Assembly (NCBI RefSeq): GCF_947495665.1
Contig: NZ_CANLZV010000003.1
Coordinates: forward strand, 186,001 to 250,000
DNA length: 64,000 nt
From: an uncultured Sunxiuqinia sp.
GTDB lineage: Bacteria; Bacteroidota; Bacteroidia; Bacteroidales; Prolixibacteraceae
Direction of reading: 5' to 3'
The position numbers were made by a program, and so were the translations under genes. The notes below the pieces were generated by a model. The model saw nothing but the letters and a program-made list of their open reading frames with translations. It had not been told where the DNA came from and searched no databases. Positions 35,531-44,600 of this stretch are shown one piece after another. How positions within the stretch are numbered: position 1 is the first letter of the stretch; each line of letters begins with the position of its first letter.

Positions 35531-36046
35531 ATGATTGAACATGCAAGCTACCTTACATGCCGGCCCTCTCAATTGCTTAACCTGGGGAACTTTTTACTGG
35601 TATTGATTCCGGTACCGGCGCTTTTATTGTTGAATGATCTTATTGATAGGCATCTGCTGGTAAGGTTTATCCCGGAAAATATGGAAGATCCGATGCTTTG
35701 GATGCTGGTTTTTTGGGGAATCGTCACTGGCGCAAACTTAGTCTATCACATGCTCCGGATACAGAGTATCCGTTATGAAATTACAGCCGAAGAACTGCAG
35801 TTTCACTCGGGTATTCTGAGCCGGAAACACGAATACATCGAGCTTTACCGGGTAAAGGATTTTCAAGTTCAAAGGCCTTTGATCTACCGGATTTTTGGTC
35901 TGGGCAACCTGCTTATTTATACCTCGGATAAAACCACTCCGGTATTAAAAATGGCAGCAATCCGGAATCCGCGAACGATCTACAAAACCCTTCGCGATTT
36001 GGTAGAACAGAATCGCAGGGAAAAACATGTTTTCGAAGTTGATTAA
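35531..36046 (+). CDS. PH-domain (bPH2/YdbS-like) membrane protein
   Basis: 171 residues. Two membrane helices (NLGNFLLVLIPVPALLLLNDLI and MLWMLVFWGIVTGANLVYHML) precede a bacterial PH-like domain (YEITAEELQFHSGILSRKHEYIELYRVKDFQVQRPL, then GNLLIYTSDKTTPVLKM). Function unknown; such proteins are accessory membrane factors. Same strand and composition as the tra genes, 22 bp after the coupling protein, so it is cargo or an accessory transfer gene. Confidence 0.85.
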   Translation: MIEHASYLTCRPSQLLNLGNFLLVLIPVPALLLLNDLIDRHLLVRFIPENMEDPMLWMLVFWGIVTGANLVYHMLRIQSIRYEITAEELQFHSGILSRKHEYIELYRVKDFQVQRPLIYRIFGLGNLLIYTSDKTTPVLKMAAIRNPRTIYKTLRDLVEQNRREKHVFEVD

Positions 36047-36069
36047 TAACCCTTTAAAAATTAGAGATT

Positions 36070-36747
36070 ATGGAACAAAACACACGCATGAAGGTGGAAG
36101 ATATCCCCTTCGACAAACTGGAAAAAGCCGGAATTGACCGCAGTTTTGTGGACCGGATGGAGAAACGCGAACTGAACGATTTTTTGAACGGATTCCGTTC
36201 CGAAAAACTTTACACCATCAAGGCCCGGATCAATGACCAGGATTATAAGATTCCGGCTAAGATTCGCCTGAGACAAGATCAGGATGGGAACGTTGATGTG
36301 AGAGTCCATCCCATTCAACGGCTTCATATCCCTGATGAATACCTGGGGCACAAGTTCAGCAAGGACGAAAAGGGGGCGTTGCTGAATGACAAGAACCTGG
36401 GAAAGACCGTTGAGCTAACCAGTAAAAATGGGCAAAAGGATACCTACTACCTCGGAATTGACAGCAAGACCAATGAGTTGATTGCCTTGAAGACCCGCTA
36501 TATCCAGATCCCGGATAAAATCAAAGGGGTGAGCCTAACAGCGGATCAAAAGGAAAAGCTTGCCGCAGGGCAGAAGGTGACCATTGCCGGGATGACCGGT
36601 AAAAACGACAAAAAGTTTGGAGCAACACTTCAGGTGGATGCTGCCGGCCGGAATATCAGTTTTAAAGATTTTAAAAGTGAAAAGCAGGAGCAAAGTCCGG
36701 AGCAAAAGGCTGAGAAAAGCAAAGGAACCCAACAAAAAGTGAGTTAA
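36070..36747 (+). CDS. DUF4099/DUF3945-domain protein of conjugative elements
   Basis: 225 residues. VEDIPFDKLEKAGIDRSFVDRMEKRELNDFLNG is a DUF4099-like start; two repeated DUF3945-like units follow (IPDEYLGHKFSKDEKGALLNDKNLGKTVEL and IPDKIKGVSLTADQKEKLAAGQKVTIAGM). The tail is Lys/Gln/Glu-rich and basic. These proteins are common near mobilisation or topoisomerase genes in Bacteroidota elements, with unknown function; binding of DNA or an inhibitory role is conceivable. Confidence 0.85.
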   Translation: MEQNTRMKVEDIPFDKLEKAGIDRSFVDRMEKRELNDFLNGFRSEKLYTIKARINDQDYKIPAKIRLRQDQDGNVDVRVHPIQRLHIPDEYLGHKFSKDEKGALLNDKNLGKTVELTSKNGQKDTYYLGIDSKTNELIALKTRYIQIPDKIKGVSLTADQKEKLAAGQKVTIAGMTGKNDKKFGATLQVDAAGRNISFKDFKSEKQEQSPEQKAEKSKGTQQKVS

Positions 36748-36864
36748 TCGTTAGTCAGTCTCGTTTTCAGGGAAGGGGAAATTCTGAAGTCAGGTTTCCC
36801 TTTCTTTTGCCTCGTTCAGCGATGAAACGAAGAAGAAATTCAGAAGGGAAATCTTGATAGAAAG

Positions 36865-36961
36865 AGGGGAATGCAAGATGTGTTTTTATGGCCATAAAAA
36901 CCTTTCATCCTGAACCCGACGCTGTCGGGAGACATTCCCCAAAGGCATCATGCATTCCCCT
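36865..36961. repeat. Compound inverted-repeat structure, candidate oriT
   Basis: Outer arms AGGGGAATGCAAGATG (36865-36880) and CATCATGCATTCCCCT (36946-36961) pair at 15 of 16 positions. Inside lie a perfect 20-bp palindrome GTTTTTATGGCCATAAAAAC (36882-36901) and a perfect 6-bp hairpin CCCGAC/GTCGGG (36915-36929). The array sits 34 bp before the MobC-like gene, where oriT regions of mobilisable elements usually lie. Assignment as oriT is inferred. Confidence 0.6.
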
Positions 36962-36994
36962 CTCAAAAAGCAAGAAGTTACCAATTGATAATCG

Positions 36995-37363
36995 ATGCGA
37001 CCCAGATTGATAGATAAAGAGAAACGGACGATTGTCGTTAAACTATTAATGACTCCGGAAGAAAAGCTTCGGCTTGATTCCTGGGTTAAACGGGGAAAGT
37101 ATGCTTGCCGAAGTGACTATATGCGGAGCCGAATTTTCAGGACTGTGGACCGAAAACAGATTTCCCTGGATGCTGAGACTACCGAGCAGTTGAAAAGCCT
37201 GGACTTTGAGCTAAACAAGATTGGGGTCAACCTGAACCAGCTTTCTAAGCGCATGAATTCTTTCTCTGGTTACAGAATGAGTGATCAGGACAGGCATTTG
37301 TTAAGGCAGGCTTTTGATCAAATGCGCGATTGTCTACTTATCCTGCAAAAGCATTTGCGGTAA
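36995..37363 (+). CDS. MobC-like relaxosome accessory protein
   Basis: 122 residues. N-terminal ribbon-helix-helix-like part (RTIVVKLLMTPEEKLRLDSWVKRG, CRSDYMRSRIF) and C-terminal helical part with LDFELNKIGVNLNQLSKRMN, the signature of MobC/BmgB-type mobilisation proteins. It should bind oriT and aid the relaxase, whose ATG lies 23 bp downstream. Confidence 0.9.
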   Translation: MRPRLIDKEKRTIVVKLLMTPEEKLRLDSWVKRGKYACRSDYMRSRIFRTVDRKQISLDAETTEQLKSLDFELNKIGVNLNQLSKRMNSFSGYRMSDQDRHLLRQAFDQMRDCLLILQKHLR

Positions 37364-37386
37364 TTTCAAAAAGGGAAGGAGTAAGT

Positions 37387-38301
37387 ATGGTTATTAAGAT
37401 CCACCAGGCCTGCAGTACTAAAAACGCTTTGTTCTACAACGAGCGGAAGGTCGAAAGGCAAAAAGCGTGTTTTTACCACAGTCAGAATTTGCCTGTGGTA
37501 AATCCATTTCTGGGAGATAAGAACGATCGGTATAAGATATTTCAGGAGATTGAGGATCGGAATACCCGTGTTAAGAAGCCGGGGCTACATATATCAGTGA
37601 ATCCGACAGTCAGCGATTTGGTTCTTCTGGGCGATGCCGGTATCAGAAATGAGATTGGCAAGCTAATGGAACATCTGGGCTACGGGAACCAGCCCTACCT
37701 AGTTTATAAGCATGCCGATTTGGAGCGCGTGCATTTTCATATTGTCTCCACGCGTATTGATTGTGATACCGGCAAGAAGATCAAAGACAGCTACGAGAAG
37801 GAAAAGACACAGCGATTTATTAAGTCACTGGAGCAGAAATATGGGCTTAGCAAAGATGATCAACCAGAGAAACTCAACTATCGCTTTTCCAGTTCGAGCA
37901 GAAATCTGAAGCAAAACCTGGAGAGTTTGTTTTCTCAGCTCAACCGGATGGAGTTTATCACTTCCAAAGAACTGTATGAACAGGCGCTTGAGTTGTTCCA
38001 GGTGGAGATCAGAAGAGCGGGTAGGGGGCACCTGGTTTTTGTCACCGATGAGAATGGAAATCCCATCCGGTATCCGGTTCGGATGAGTGATTTTGAGGAA
38101 AGGCCGAGGTTTTTTAGTGGTCAAACATACAGGCATGCTCCAGTGGAAAACCGGTATCGTGAACCCCGGCTCCCGGATCATTTTAAACGTGAGTTGTTGA
38201 AAGCCTTGGTTTACCAGCTGGAGGAGTCTTCGACAAGGCGAGACCAAGCAGGGCGCAAGCGAAAGAATAAGATTGGAAGAAAGAAAGGAAAACGGCATTA
38301 G
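37387..38301 (+). CDS. MOB relaxase/mobilisation nuclease
   Basis: 304 residues from ATG 37387 (MVIKIHQACSTKNALFYNERKV); the frame runs upstream into mobC but this start fits the family. The relaxase core shows LHISVNPTVSDL (motif II-like) and the metal-binding His cluster YKHADLERVHFHIVSTRID. A conserved Tyr near the N-terminus (FYNERKV) is the likely nicking residue. The C-terminus is basic. It nicks oriT and leads the strand into the recipient. Last gene of the transfer module. Confidence 0.9.
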   Translation: MVIKIHQACSTKNALFYNERKVERQKACFYHSQNLPVVNPFLGDKNDRYKIFQEIEDRNTRVKKPGLHISVNPTVSDLVLLGDAGIRNEIGKLMEHLGYGNQPYLVYKHADLERVHFHIVSTRIDCDTGKKIKDSYEKEKTQRFIKSLEQKYGLSKDDQPEKLNYRFSSSSRNLKQNLESLFSQLNRMEFITSKELYEQALELFQVEIRRAGRGHLVFVTDENGNPIRYPVRMSDFEERPRFFSGQTYRHAPVENRYREPRLPDHFKRELLKALVYQLEESSTRRDQAGRKRKNKIGRKKGKRH

Positions 38302-38347
38302 AACGCTAGTCAGACGATTTAGCCCTCAGCAGATTCTATATTTTAAA

Positions 38348-38408
38348 GCATATAATGATCAATTTTATTGTTGTGTTATATTTCTTTGCATATAATTGAC
38401 TACCTTTG
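38348..38408 (+). promoter_or_regulatory. hipBST promoter and direct-repeat operators
   Basis: Two copies of GCATATAAT followed by a related tail (38348-38360 and 38388-38400) lie 40 bp apart. A perfect Bacteroidota -7 box, TACCTTTG, follows at 38401-38408, 27 bp before the hipB start. The second repeat abuts the -7 box, where HipB binding would block transcription. Confidence 0.6.
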
Positions 38409-38434
38409 TTTGAGATTATATCTAAATACATGTA

Positions 38435-38644
38435 ATGAAACAACTTGCAGACTTTGTTAAAGAAAGGCGAAAGGAAGTGAATCTGACTCAGGAAGAGTTT
38501 GCCGAACGTGCAGGAGTTGCCCTGACTGTGATTCGAAAAATAGAGCAGGGGAAAACAAACTTGAATATGGATAAGGTTAACCTGGTACTCAGCATGTTTG
38601 GACATGAACTGGCTCCGGTTAACAGCAAAGAACTGAAAGCATGA
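38435..38644 (+). CDS. hipB: HipB-like Xre-family antitoxin/repressor
   Basis: 69 residues: a lone helix-turn-helix of the Xre class (DFVKERRKEVNLTQEEFAERAGVALTVIRKIEQGK, then LNMDKVNLVLSMFGHEL). It matches HipB regulators of HipA-type toxins. Its stop overlaps the hipS start (ATGA). It probably represses its own promoter at 38348-38408. Confidence 0.9.
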   Translation: MKQLADFVKERRKEVNLTQEEFAERAGVALTVIRKIEQGKTNLNMDKVNLVLSMFGHELAPVNSKELKA

Positions 38645-38976
38645 GGTGTGGAAAGGTCTATTATAGAGAGTATCTGGCAGGAATGATAACCGAGACAGAT
38701 GATGGTGACTATGTATTCCAATACGAAACGGAATATGTGAAAACCCACCCGGATTTATTCATCACCTTTACGATGCCGGTAAGAGAGGAGGCATACAGTG
38801 AGAACCGACTTTTCCCGTTTTTTGAGGGGCTTATTCCGGAAGGATGGTTACTTGAAATAGCGTCAGAAAGCTGGCGAATCAATAAAAATGATCGCATGGG
38901 GCTGCTATTGGCGTGTTGTCAAAATTGCATCGGAGCCGTAAGTGTTGTACCCGTAACAGAAGAATATGAAGCCTAG
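38641..38976 (+). CDS. hipS: HipS-like protein (HipA N-terminal subdomain)
   Basis: 111 residues corresponding to the N-terminal subdomain 1 of HipA as a separate protein: GKVYYREYLAGMITE, then LFPFFEGLIPEGWLLEIASESWRI and MGLLLACCQNCIGAVSVV. In tripartite hipBST systems this small protein, rather than HipB, neutralises the kinase. It overlaps hipT by 11 bp. Assigned by gene size and order. Confidence 0.87.
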   Translation: MRCGKVYYREYLAGMITETDDGDYVFQYETEYVKTHPDLFITFTMPVREEAYSENRLFPFFEGLIPEGWLLEIASESWRINKNDRMGLLLACCQNCIGAVSVVPVTEEYEA

Positions 38977-39919
38977 ATGTTTGTATTGTTATCAGCCGCT
39001 TGAAGGGGAGCAGGATTTTCATCGTAAATGTTCGATGGACTTTTTTAGAACTCCAACACCCCCGGTCATTGACTATTCACTTAACCAGATGAGTGAGTTG
39101 GCCAAGTCAGTAGTGGAACGAAGTATTGCAGTGCCCGGAGTTCAACCCAAATTATCGATGTCATTGGTTAATGCCGTGAAAGGCAAAACAGATAGCCGCT
39201 TAACGGTTGTTGGGGCCCTGGGAGGACAATATATTTTTAAGCCGCCATCCGATCGTTTTCCGGAGATGCCGGAAAATGAGCATGTAACCATGCGGATAGC
39301 CGAAGCATTTGGAATCAGAGTGGTTCCATCTTCCTTGGTTCGTCTGGCCTCCGGCGAATTATCCTACATCACCAAACGAATTGATCGCAGCGATTCTGGC
39401 GAAAAAATACATATGTTGGATATGTTTCAAATCACGGAAGCTTTCGACAAGTACAAAGGTTCTTTGGAGCGGGTAGGCAAAGCCTTGAATCGTTATTCAG
39501 CGAATACCTTACTTGATAAAATCTTTTTCTTTGAGCTGGCCCTGTTCTCTTTTCTCACCGGAAATAACGATATGCACCTGAAGAATTTTTCGATGCTGAA
39601 ACAGCCTTTTGGCTGGGGACTGGCTCCAGCTTATGATCTGCTGAATGTGGCTATCGTGCTTCCAGAGGATGAAGAAGAATCGGCCTTGACATTAAGTGGT
39701 AAAAAGAAGAAATTGAATCGTGAGCACTTTGAACTCCTGGGCGAGGGGATGGGACTGACCGACCGGCAAATAAAGGGAAGCTTTAAGCGAATGGTTAAAA
39801 ACCACACCAAAGCCCTAACATGGATAAGCGAATCCTTTCTTTCGGAGGAGATGAAACAAAGCTACAGGGAAGTGCTGCAAGCCAAATACCAACAATTGGG
39901 GCTGATTGCCACGCGATGA
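38966..39919 (+). CDS. hipT: HipT-like Ser/Thr kinase toxin
   Basis: 317 residues lacking the HipA N-terminal subdomain. A small Cys/His knuckle (Cys5, Cys8, His19, Cys22) precedes the kinase. GVQPKLSMSL holds Ser64 and Ser66, the place of the autophosphorylation S-x-S motif; YIFKPP has the ATP-binding Lys92; GNNDMHLKNFS (Asp202, Asn207) is the catalytic loop and APAYDLL (Asp224) the metal-binding motif. HipA/HipT kinases inactivate aminoacyl-tRNA synthetases and cause growth arrest. The locus may stabilise the mobile element. Key residues look intact, so it should be active. Confidence 0.9.
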   Translation: MKPRCLYCYQPLEGEQDFHRKCSMDFFRTPTPPVIDYSLNQMSELAKSVVERSIAVPGVQPKLSMSLVNAVKGKTDSRLTVVGALGGQYIFKPPSDRFPEMPENEHVTMRIAEAFGIRVVPSSLVRLASGELSYITKRIDRSDSGEKIHMLDMFQITEAFDKYKGSLERVGKALNRYSANTLLDKIFFFELALFSFLTGNNDMHLKNFSMLKQPFGWGLAPAYDLLNVAIVLPEDEEESALTLSGKKKKLNREHFELLGEGMGLTDRQIKGSFKRMVKNHTKALTWISESFLSEEMKQSYREVLQAKYQQLGLIATR

Positions 39920-39989
39920 AGCAATGGATGCCAAAGACGAAATTGCATTTAACTGAACCGTGAAAGATTCAGTAAAGAAATAGCTTAAA

Positions 39990-40103
39990 GTGATCGTTAA
40001 GCATTCACAGCGACAATATGGTTACCTTCCTGATTTGCAAAAACTGGCAACCGATACGGTATTGCAACAAGCCGAGGCCTTGGCTGAGTTTTGGAATAAT
40101 TGA
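39990..40103 (+). pseudogene. 3' remnant of a type I restriction subunit gene (hsdR)
   Basis: A 37-codon frame reads VKHSQRQYGYLPDLQKLATDTVLQQAEALAEFW and stops. This matches the extreme C-terminus of HsdR (DUF3387-type: RRYGYPPD...ATELVLEQAELLAE). No upstream part remains (in-frame stop at 39981). It is deletion debris at the junction between the hip locus and the duplicated sigma locus. Confidence 0.6.
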
Positions 40104-40364
40104 TAATGTGAAAAATAAAGTGTCAAAGAAATCCCTTATTCATGTTGGTTAATTTTAAAGCTTTGTATAAAGATGAATGAATAAGATATATCAAATGGAG
40201 ACTTCATCAAGTAGATTATCAGAATAAGAACTCCATGATTATCTGCAGCAGATTCAGAAGCGAGGCTTTCAAATATTTTTCTAGGAGAATATATATTGGG
40301 AATAAAAGTTGGTTATTTATTTTTTGTTACTTTGCGCAAATCCTTGCGCAATTTAATCTTTACG

Positions 40365-40958
40365 ATGTCCCTAAAAATTGGAAATATAGTTGATAGAGAG
40401 CTGATCGTACGATTTATCAATGGTGATATGAAGGCTTTTGATAATATTTATTCCATATTCGATTATAAGCTTCAAAAATTTATATTTTCATTGGTTAAAA
40501 CAAAAGCGGACACGGAAGATCTTGTTCATGAGGTATTTGTTAAAGTATGGGAGAACAAGCAGAAGTTAAGGAACCCGGAATCTTTTGATTCCTACCTTTT
40601 CTCAATAGCGTACAATACTACAGTCAGCTTTTTGAGGAGTAAAGCAAAGAATACGGAGTATATTGAGTATGTTAAGTCGGTTCAGATAGATATTGATGAA
40701 GCCGAAGTTTTAGATGGGGTGAATATAGAGGCATTTAATGAAAAACTCAACCTACTGGTAGAGAACTTGCCACCACGTCAGCGTGAAGTTTTTAAAATGA
40801 AACATTTTAAAAACTATTCTTACAAAGAAATAGCTGAGACCCTAGGTATTTCAGTGAATACCGTTGAAAATCACATTGTGAAAGCCCACAAATACCTTAA
40901 AGAGAACTTAGGGGAAGCCTATTTGTCACTACTTCTCTTCCTATATCTTTTTTTATAA
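40365..40958 (+). CDS. ECF RNA polymerase sigma-70 factor, copy 2
   Basis: 197 residues from ATG 40365. It differs from the copy at 7517 at four positions (Glu to Asp near the start, Asp to Asn in FDNIY, Thr to Ser in LFSIAY, Thr to Asn before LPPRQ). Regions 2 and 4 are intact. Its own fecR partner is broken, so it may be controlled by the intact FecR of copy 1, or be unrestrained. It precedes a six-gene glycan operon and could drive it. Upstream sequence containing GTTACTTTGC is shared with copy 1 in nearly the same form. Confidence 0.93.
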   Translation: MSLKIGNIVDRELIVRFINGDMKAFDNIYSIFDYKLQKFIFSLVKTKADTEDLVHEVFVKVWENKQKLRNPESFDSYLFSIAYNTTVSFLRSKAKNTEYIEYVKSVQIDIDEAEVLDGVNIEAFNEKLNLLVENLPPRQREVFKMKHFKNYSYKEIAETLGISVNTVENHIVKAHKYLKENLGEAYLSLLLFLYLFL

Positions 40959-40988
40959 AAAAAATCACGATTGGACTAGTGGTTTTTT
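40959..40988 (+). terminator. Hairpin with T-run after sigma copy 2
   Basis: Same stem as at 8111-8140 (AAAAAATCAC/GTGGTTTTTT), conserved in the duplicate. Confidence 0.5.
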
Positions 40989-41099
40989 AATTTGCTGCGT
41001 CTAACCCTTAGTAAGAGTGAAAATTCTTATCGAAAGCCTGTATCTATTTATTCTTTTTTTCTAGGCGAGAATGAATTGGTCAGCTAAATCAAAATAGAA

Positions 41100-41495
41100 A
41101 TGGACAAAAGACTTCTTCATAAATTTGTATCTGATCAATGTACCTCAAAAGAAATTGATAAATTTTTTGCGAGTCTCGGTAAACCTTATAAAATAGCTTT
41201 AAAGAATAAATCATTATTTGAAAACTACTGGAATGATATTATTGAGAATTCGAATACAGAAGCTGCGCGAAGGCGGTTAGATCGAATTCATCATATCATA
41301 AATTTAAACCATTCGAATTTGAAAAGAGATACTACAATGGGCTATTTGATTTCGGAAAAACTAAGGGCTTCTCAATTTTTATCAAGAGTAGCCGTATTCC
41401 TTTTAATGCCAATTTTGACTTTACTAATCTATACGTATTTTATTCAACCCGAAATTTTACTCCCTGCTGAGCATGTTTTCCAGATAAGAGATTGA
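41100..41495 (+). pseudogene. Truncated, frameshifted fecR anti-sigma gene
   Basis: 131 codons matching residues 1-130 of the FecR at 8252: cytoplasmic sigma-binding part and the membrane helix (VAVFLLMPILTLLIYTYFI). An extra T near 41455-41458 shifts the frame just after the helix, and the whole periplasmic FecR domain is missing. The product could still bind sigma but could not receive a signal from SusC. Confidence 0.9.
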
Positions 41496-41642
41496 AGCAC
41501 CTTCCGGCTCCAGAACTAATTCTTTAAATAAAAACTAATAAATATTTTGCTTTATGGTGTTGATATGTTGTGAGTTAAGTTGGGTGGATTTGAAGTTGTT
41601 TTAAGTGATTGAATTACTGTTTTTTAAATAAGAACTGTTATC

Positions 41643-44600
41643 ATGATAAGGAAGACTTTTTGTGTTATTACTATTATTATAGTGACCTTGTTCGGAAATT
41701 TAAATGCTCAAACTACAATTTCTGAAGAGCTAATTGAGTTTAAAACTTATCCCTTTTCCGATCCTAATCCGGTGCCGGAAATAAACCGTATGTATCCGTA
41801 TTTCTATTTTCATGGTTACACGAACCATGCCGTTCAGCAAAAATGGAAAATGGTTGTATTGGAAAACGAATACATAAAAGTGTTTGTTTGTCCTGAGATT
41901 GGAGGAAAGATATGGGGAGCCATAGAAAAATCGACTGGCAAAGAATTTCTCTACTACAATGATGTCGTTAAGTTCAGAGATGTCGCCATGCGGGGAGCTT
42001 GGACATCTGGTGGACTGGAATATAATTTCGGAGATATCGGGCATATTCCAACCTGCGCTACTCCCGTTGATTATGCTACGATGGAAAATGAAGACGGAAG
42101 CGTTTCGTGTGTGGTCGGGGCAATCGATTTACCATCGGGAACCAAATGGAACGTAGAAATTAAAGTTTCGCCGGGAAAAGCTTTCTTCGAAACAAAGGCA
42201 AGCTGGTTTAATAACACCGAACTGCCTTGCACCTATTACCATTGGATGAATGCAGCCGCCAAAGCCGGGGATGATTTGGAATTTATTTACCCTGGTAAAA
42301 ACTGGATTGGACATGGCGAAGAAACCGGCAATTGGCCAACCGATAATAATCGTGAAATAAATTGGTATAAAAACAACAATTTTGGAAGCTATAAATCATA
42401 CCATGTAATGAACTCTTACTCCGAATTCTTCGGGGGATATTGGCATAACGAAGATTTTGGCTTTGGACATTACGGTAATTTTGATGAAAAACCAGGGAAA
42501 AAACTCTGGATTTGGGGACTTGCACCTGAAGGGATGATTTGGGAAGATTTAATGACCGACACCGATGGACAATACATCGAATATCAGGCGGGGAAGTTAT
42601 TTAATCAAGCTGCCAATAGTAGTACTTTAACACCATTTAAACATAAAGAATTTGTACCTCACGATGCCGATATTATGAACGAAATCTGGTTTCCCCTGAA
42701 AGGAACCAAAGGAATGAAAGCTGTTTCAGAATATGGAGTGCTGAACATACTGAAAAATGAAAGAAAGCAGAAAGTTGTTTTAAGTGCTTTGCAGCCATTA
42801 AACGACCAACTTTATATGTATAAAAATGGCGATCTTCTTTCTTCTGCAAGAATTGAATTAAAACCGTTGGAATTATTTGAAACTTCAATAAATGTTAACC
42901 CAAGTGATGAAATAAAAATTGTTTTGGGAGATAATAAACTTAGCTATTCATCCAACAAAAATGAAACACTGGTTGATCGTCCAATATATCCCAATAACAA
43001 TTTTAACTGGGATTCAGCATACGGCCAATTTATCAAGGGATTAGAGTTGGAAAAGCAACGCGAGTATACCCGGGCAAAAACGCACTATGAAAAAGCATTG
43101 AAAGAAGATCCCGGTTTTTTGCCGGCCATCAATCGTCTCGCTCTTTCTTATTACCGACAGATGGATTACAAAAAAGCTCTGGCGTTAATTTATAAAGCGC
43201 TGTCGATTGATACCTACGATGGAGAGGCGAATTATTTGCTTGGATTAATTTGCAGGGAGGGTGGTAACATTACACTGGCCAAAAGCGGTTTTTCAATTGC
43301 TATGGGTAAAGTTGCTTTTCGCTCTGCAGCAGCTACTGAGCTAGCTAATTTATTTCTGAATGAAGAAAACAGGTCGAAGGCAGAACAATATGCCAATAAG
43401 GCTCTGGCTTATAATGCCTATAATTTGGATGCACTAAAAATACTGGCACTTTCTAAGCGGAAATCCGGGGATAAGGAAAGAGCAAAGGAAGTTTTAAAAA
43501 CAATAGCAGAATTGGATGGAACCAACCATTTTCAGAAATTTGAGACCTTTCTTCTTTCTGAAAACCTGGAAGACCAAAAGCTTTTTGTGTCAGGGATCAG
43601 CAATGAGCTACCCCATGAATCCTATCTGGATCTGGCAATTTCTTATTACGAGAAAGGGTGTAAACAGGAAGCAATAAAAGTATTGGAACTCGCTCCTGAA
43701 AATCCGGTTGTGAACCTGTGGTTAGCACATTTGAAAGGCACTGGTAGGGAAAATTACCTAGATAAAGTGGTATCGCAGTCAGCTCAATTTGTATTTCCGC
43801 ATCGTGCCCAAACGGCAAAATTAATTGAATCGTTTTTAAACACACACAGTCACTGGAAGCTCAACTATTATCTTGGGCTTGTTTATTGGAACAAAGGACT
43901 GCTTGAAAAAGCCGTCCAGCAATTTGAGCTATGTGAGAACAACCCTGATTTTGCGGCCTTTTATCTGGCAAAAGTGAAGTTGTTGGAGTCGATAGAAGAA
44001 AAGCTGCAATGTGCAAAAATGGCCTTGGAGCTTGAACCCGAAAGTTGGAGGGCAGCTCTGGAGGTAGCTAATTTTTATTTAAAGGATAACAGGGCTTTAG
44101 CCGCAAAGAGAATCATCCAGCCATTCTTGCAAACTCATCCCGAACAGTCGGCAATAGGATTGTGTTACGCTCAATGTTTAAGTGGTGAAGAGAAATTTGA
44201 GGAGGCCGCTTATTTTCTGGAGAACTATGAGCTTTTACCCTTTGAGGGAGCGACTGTAGGTCGCGATTTGTATAATGAGGTATGCATCCGCTCAGCTGCG
44301 CGGGCATTAAATGGCGGAAAATATAATAAAGCCATCAAACTGGCACAAAAAGCAAAAAAATGGCCACTGAATCTTGGAGTGGGCAAACCTTTCGATGTGG
44401 ATGAAAGAATTGAAGATTACATTCTGTTTTTAGCCTACAACGCCAAAGGAGACAAGCAAAAGGCAAAAGCTACTGCATTAAAAATAACAGATTACAACCA
44501 TCCCGACTTTAAGGAAGAAAATTCTAGCTTATTCCTTCAGTTAATGATGTTGAAACGGACTAACAGGGAAGAAGATGCCCAATTGAAGCTTTCTGGCTTT

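Larger units (their letters stand above)
40152..41516 (+). repeat. Direct repeat copy 2: sigma/truncated fecR locus
   Basis: Counterpart of 7302-8673 in the same orientation. The sigma gene is almost unchanged; the fecR part carries an in-frame 6-base loss, more substitutions and a one-base insertion near 41455-41458, after which similarity ends at 41516. Confidence 0.9.

Noticed and set aside
40326-40335. GTTACTTTGC, close to the IntDOT attB core GTANNTTTGC
   Set aside because: The same region in copy 1 has GTTACTTTGT and similarity continues on both sides, so no junction is visible; it more likely belongs to a promoter.
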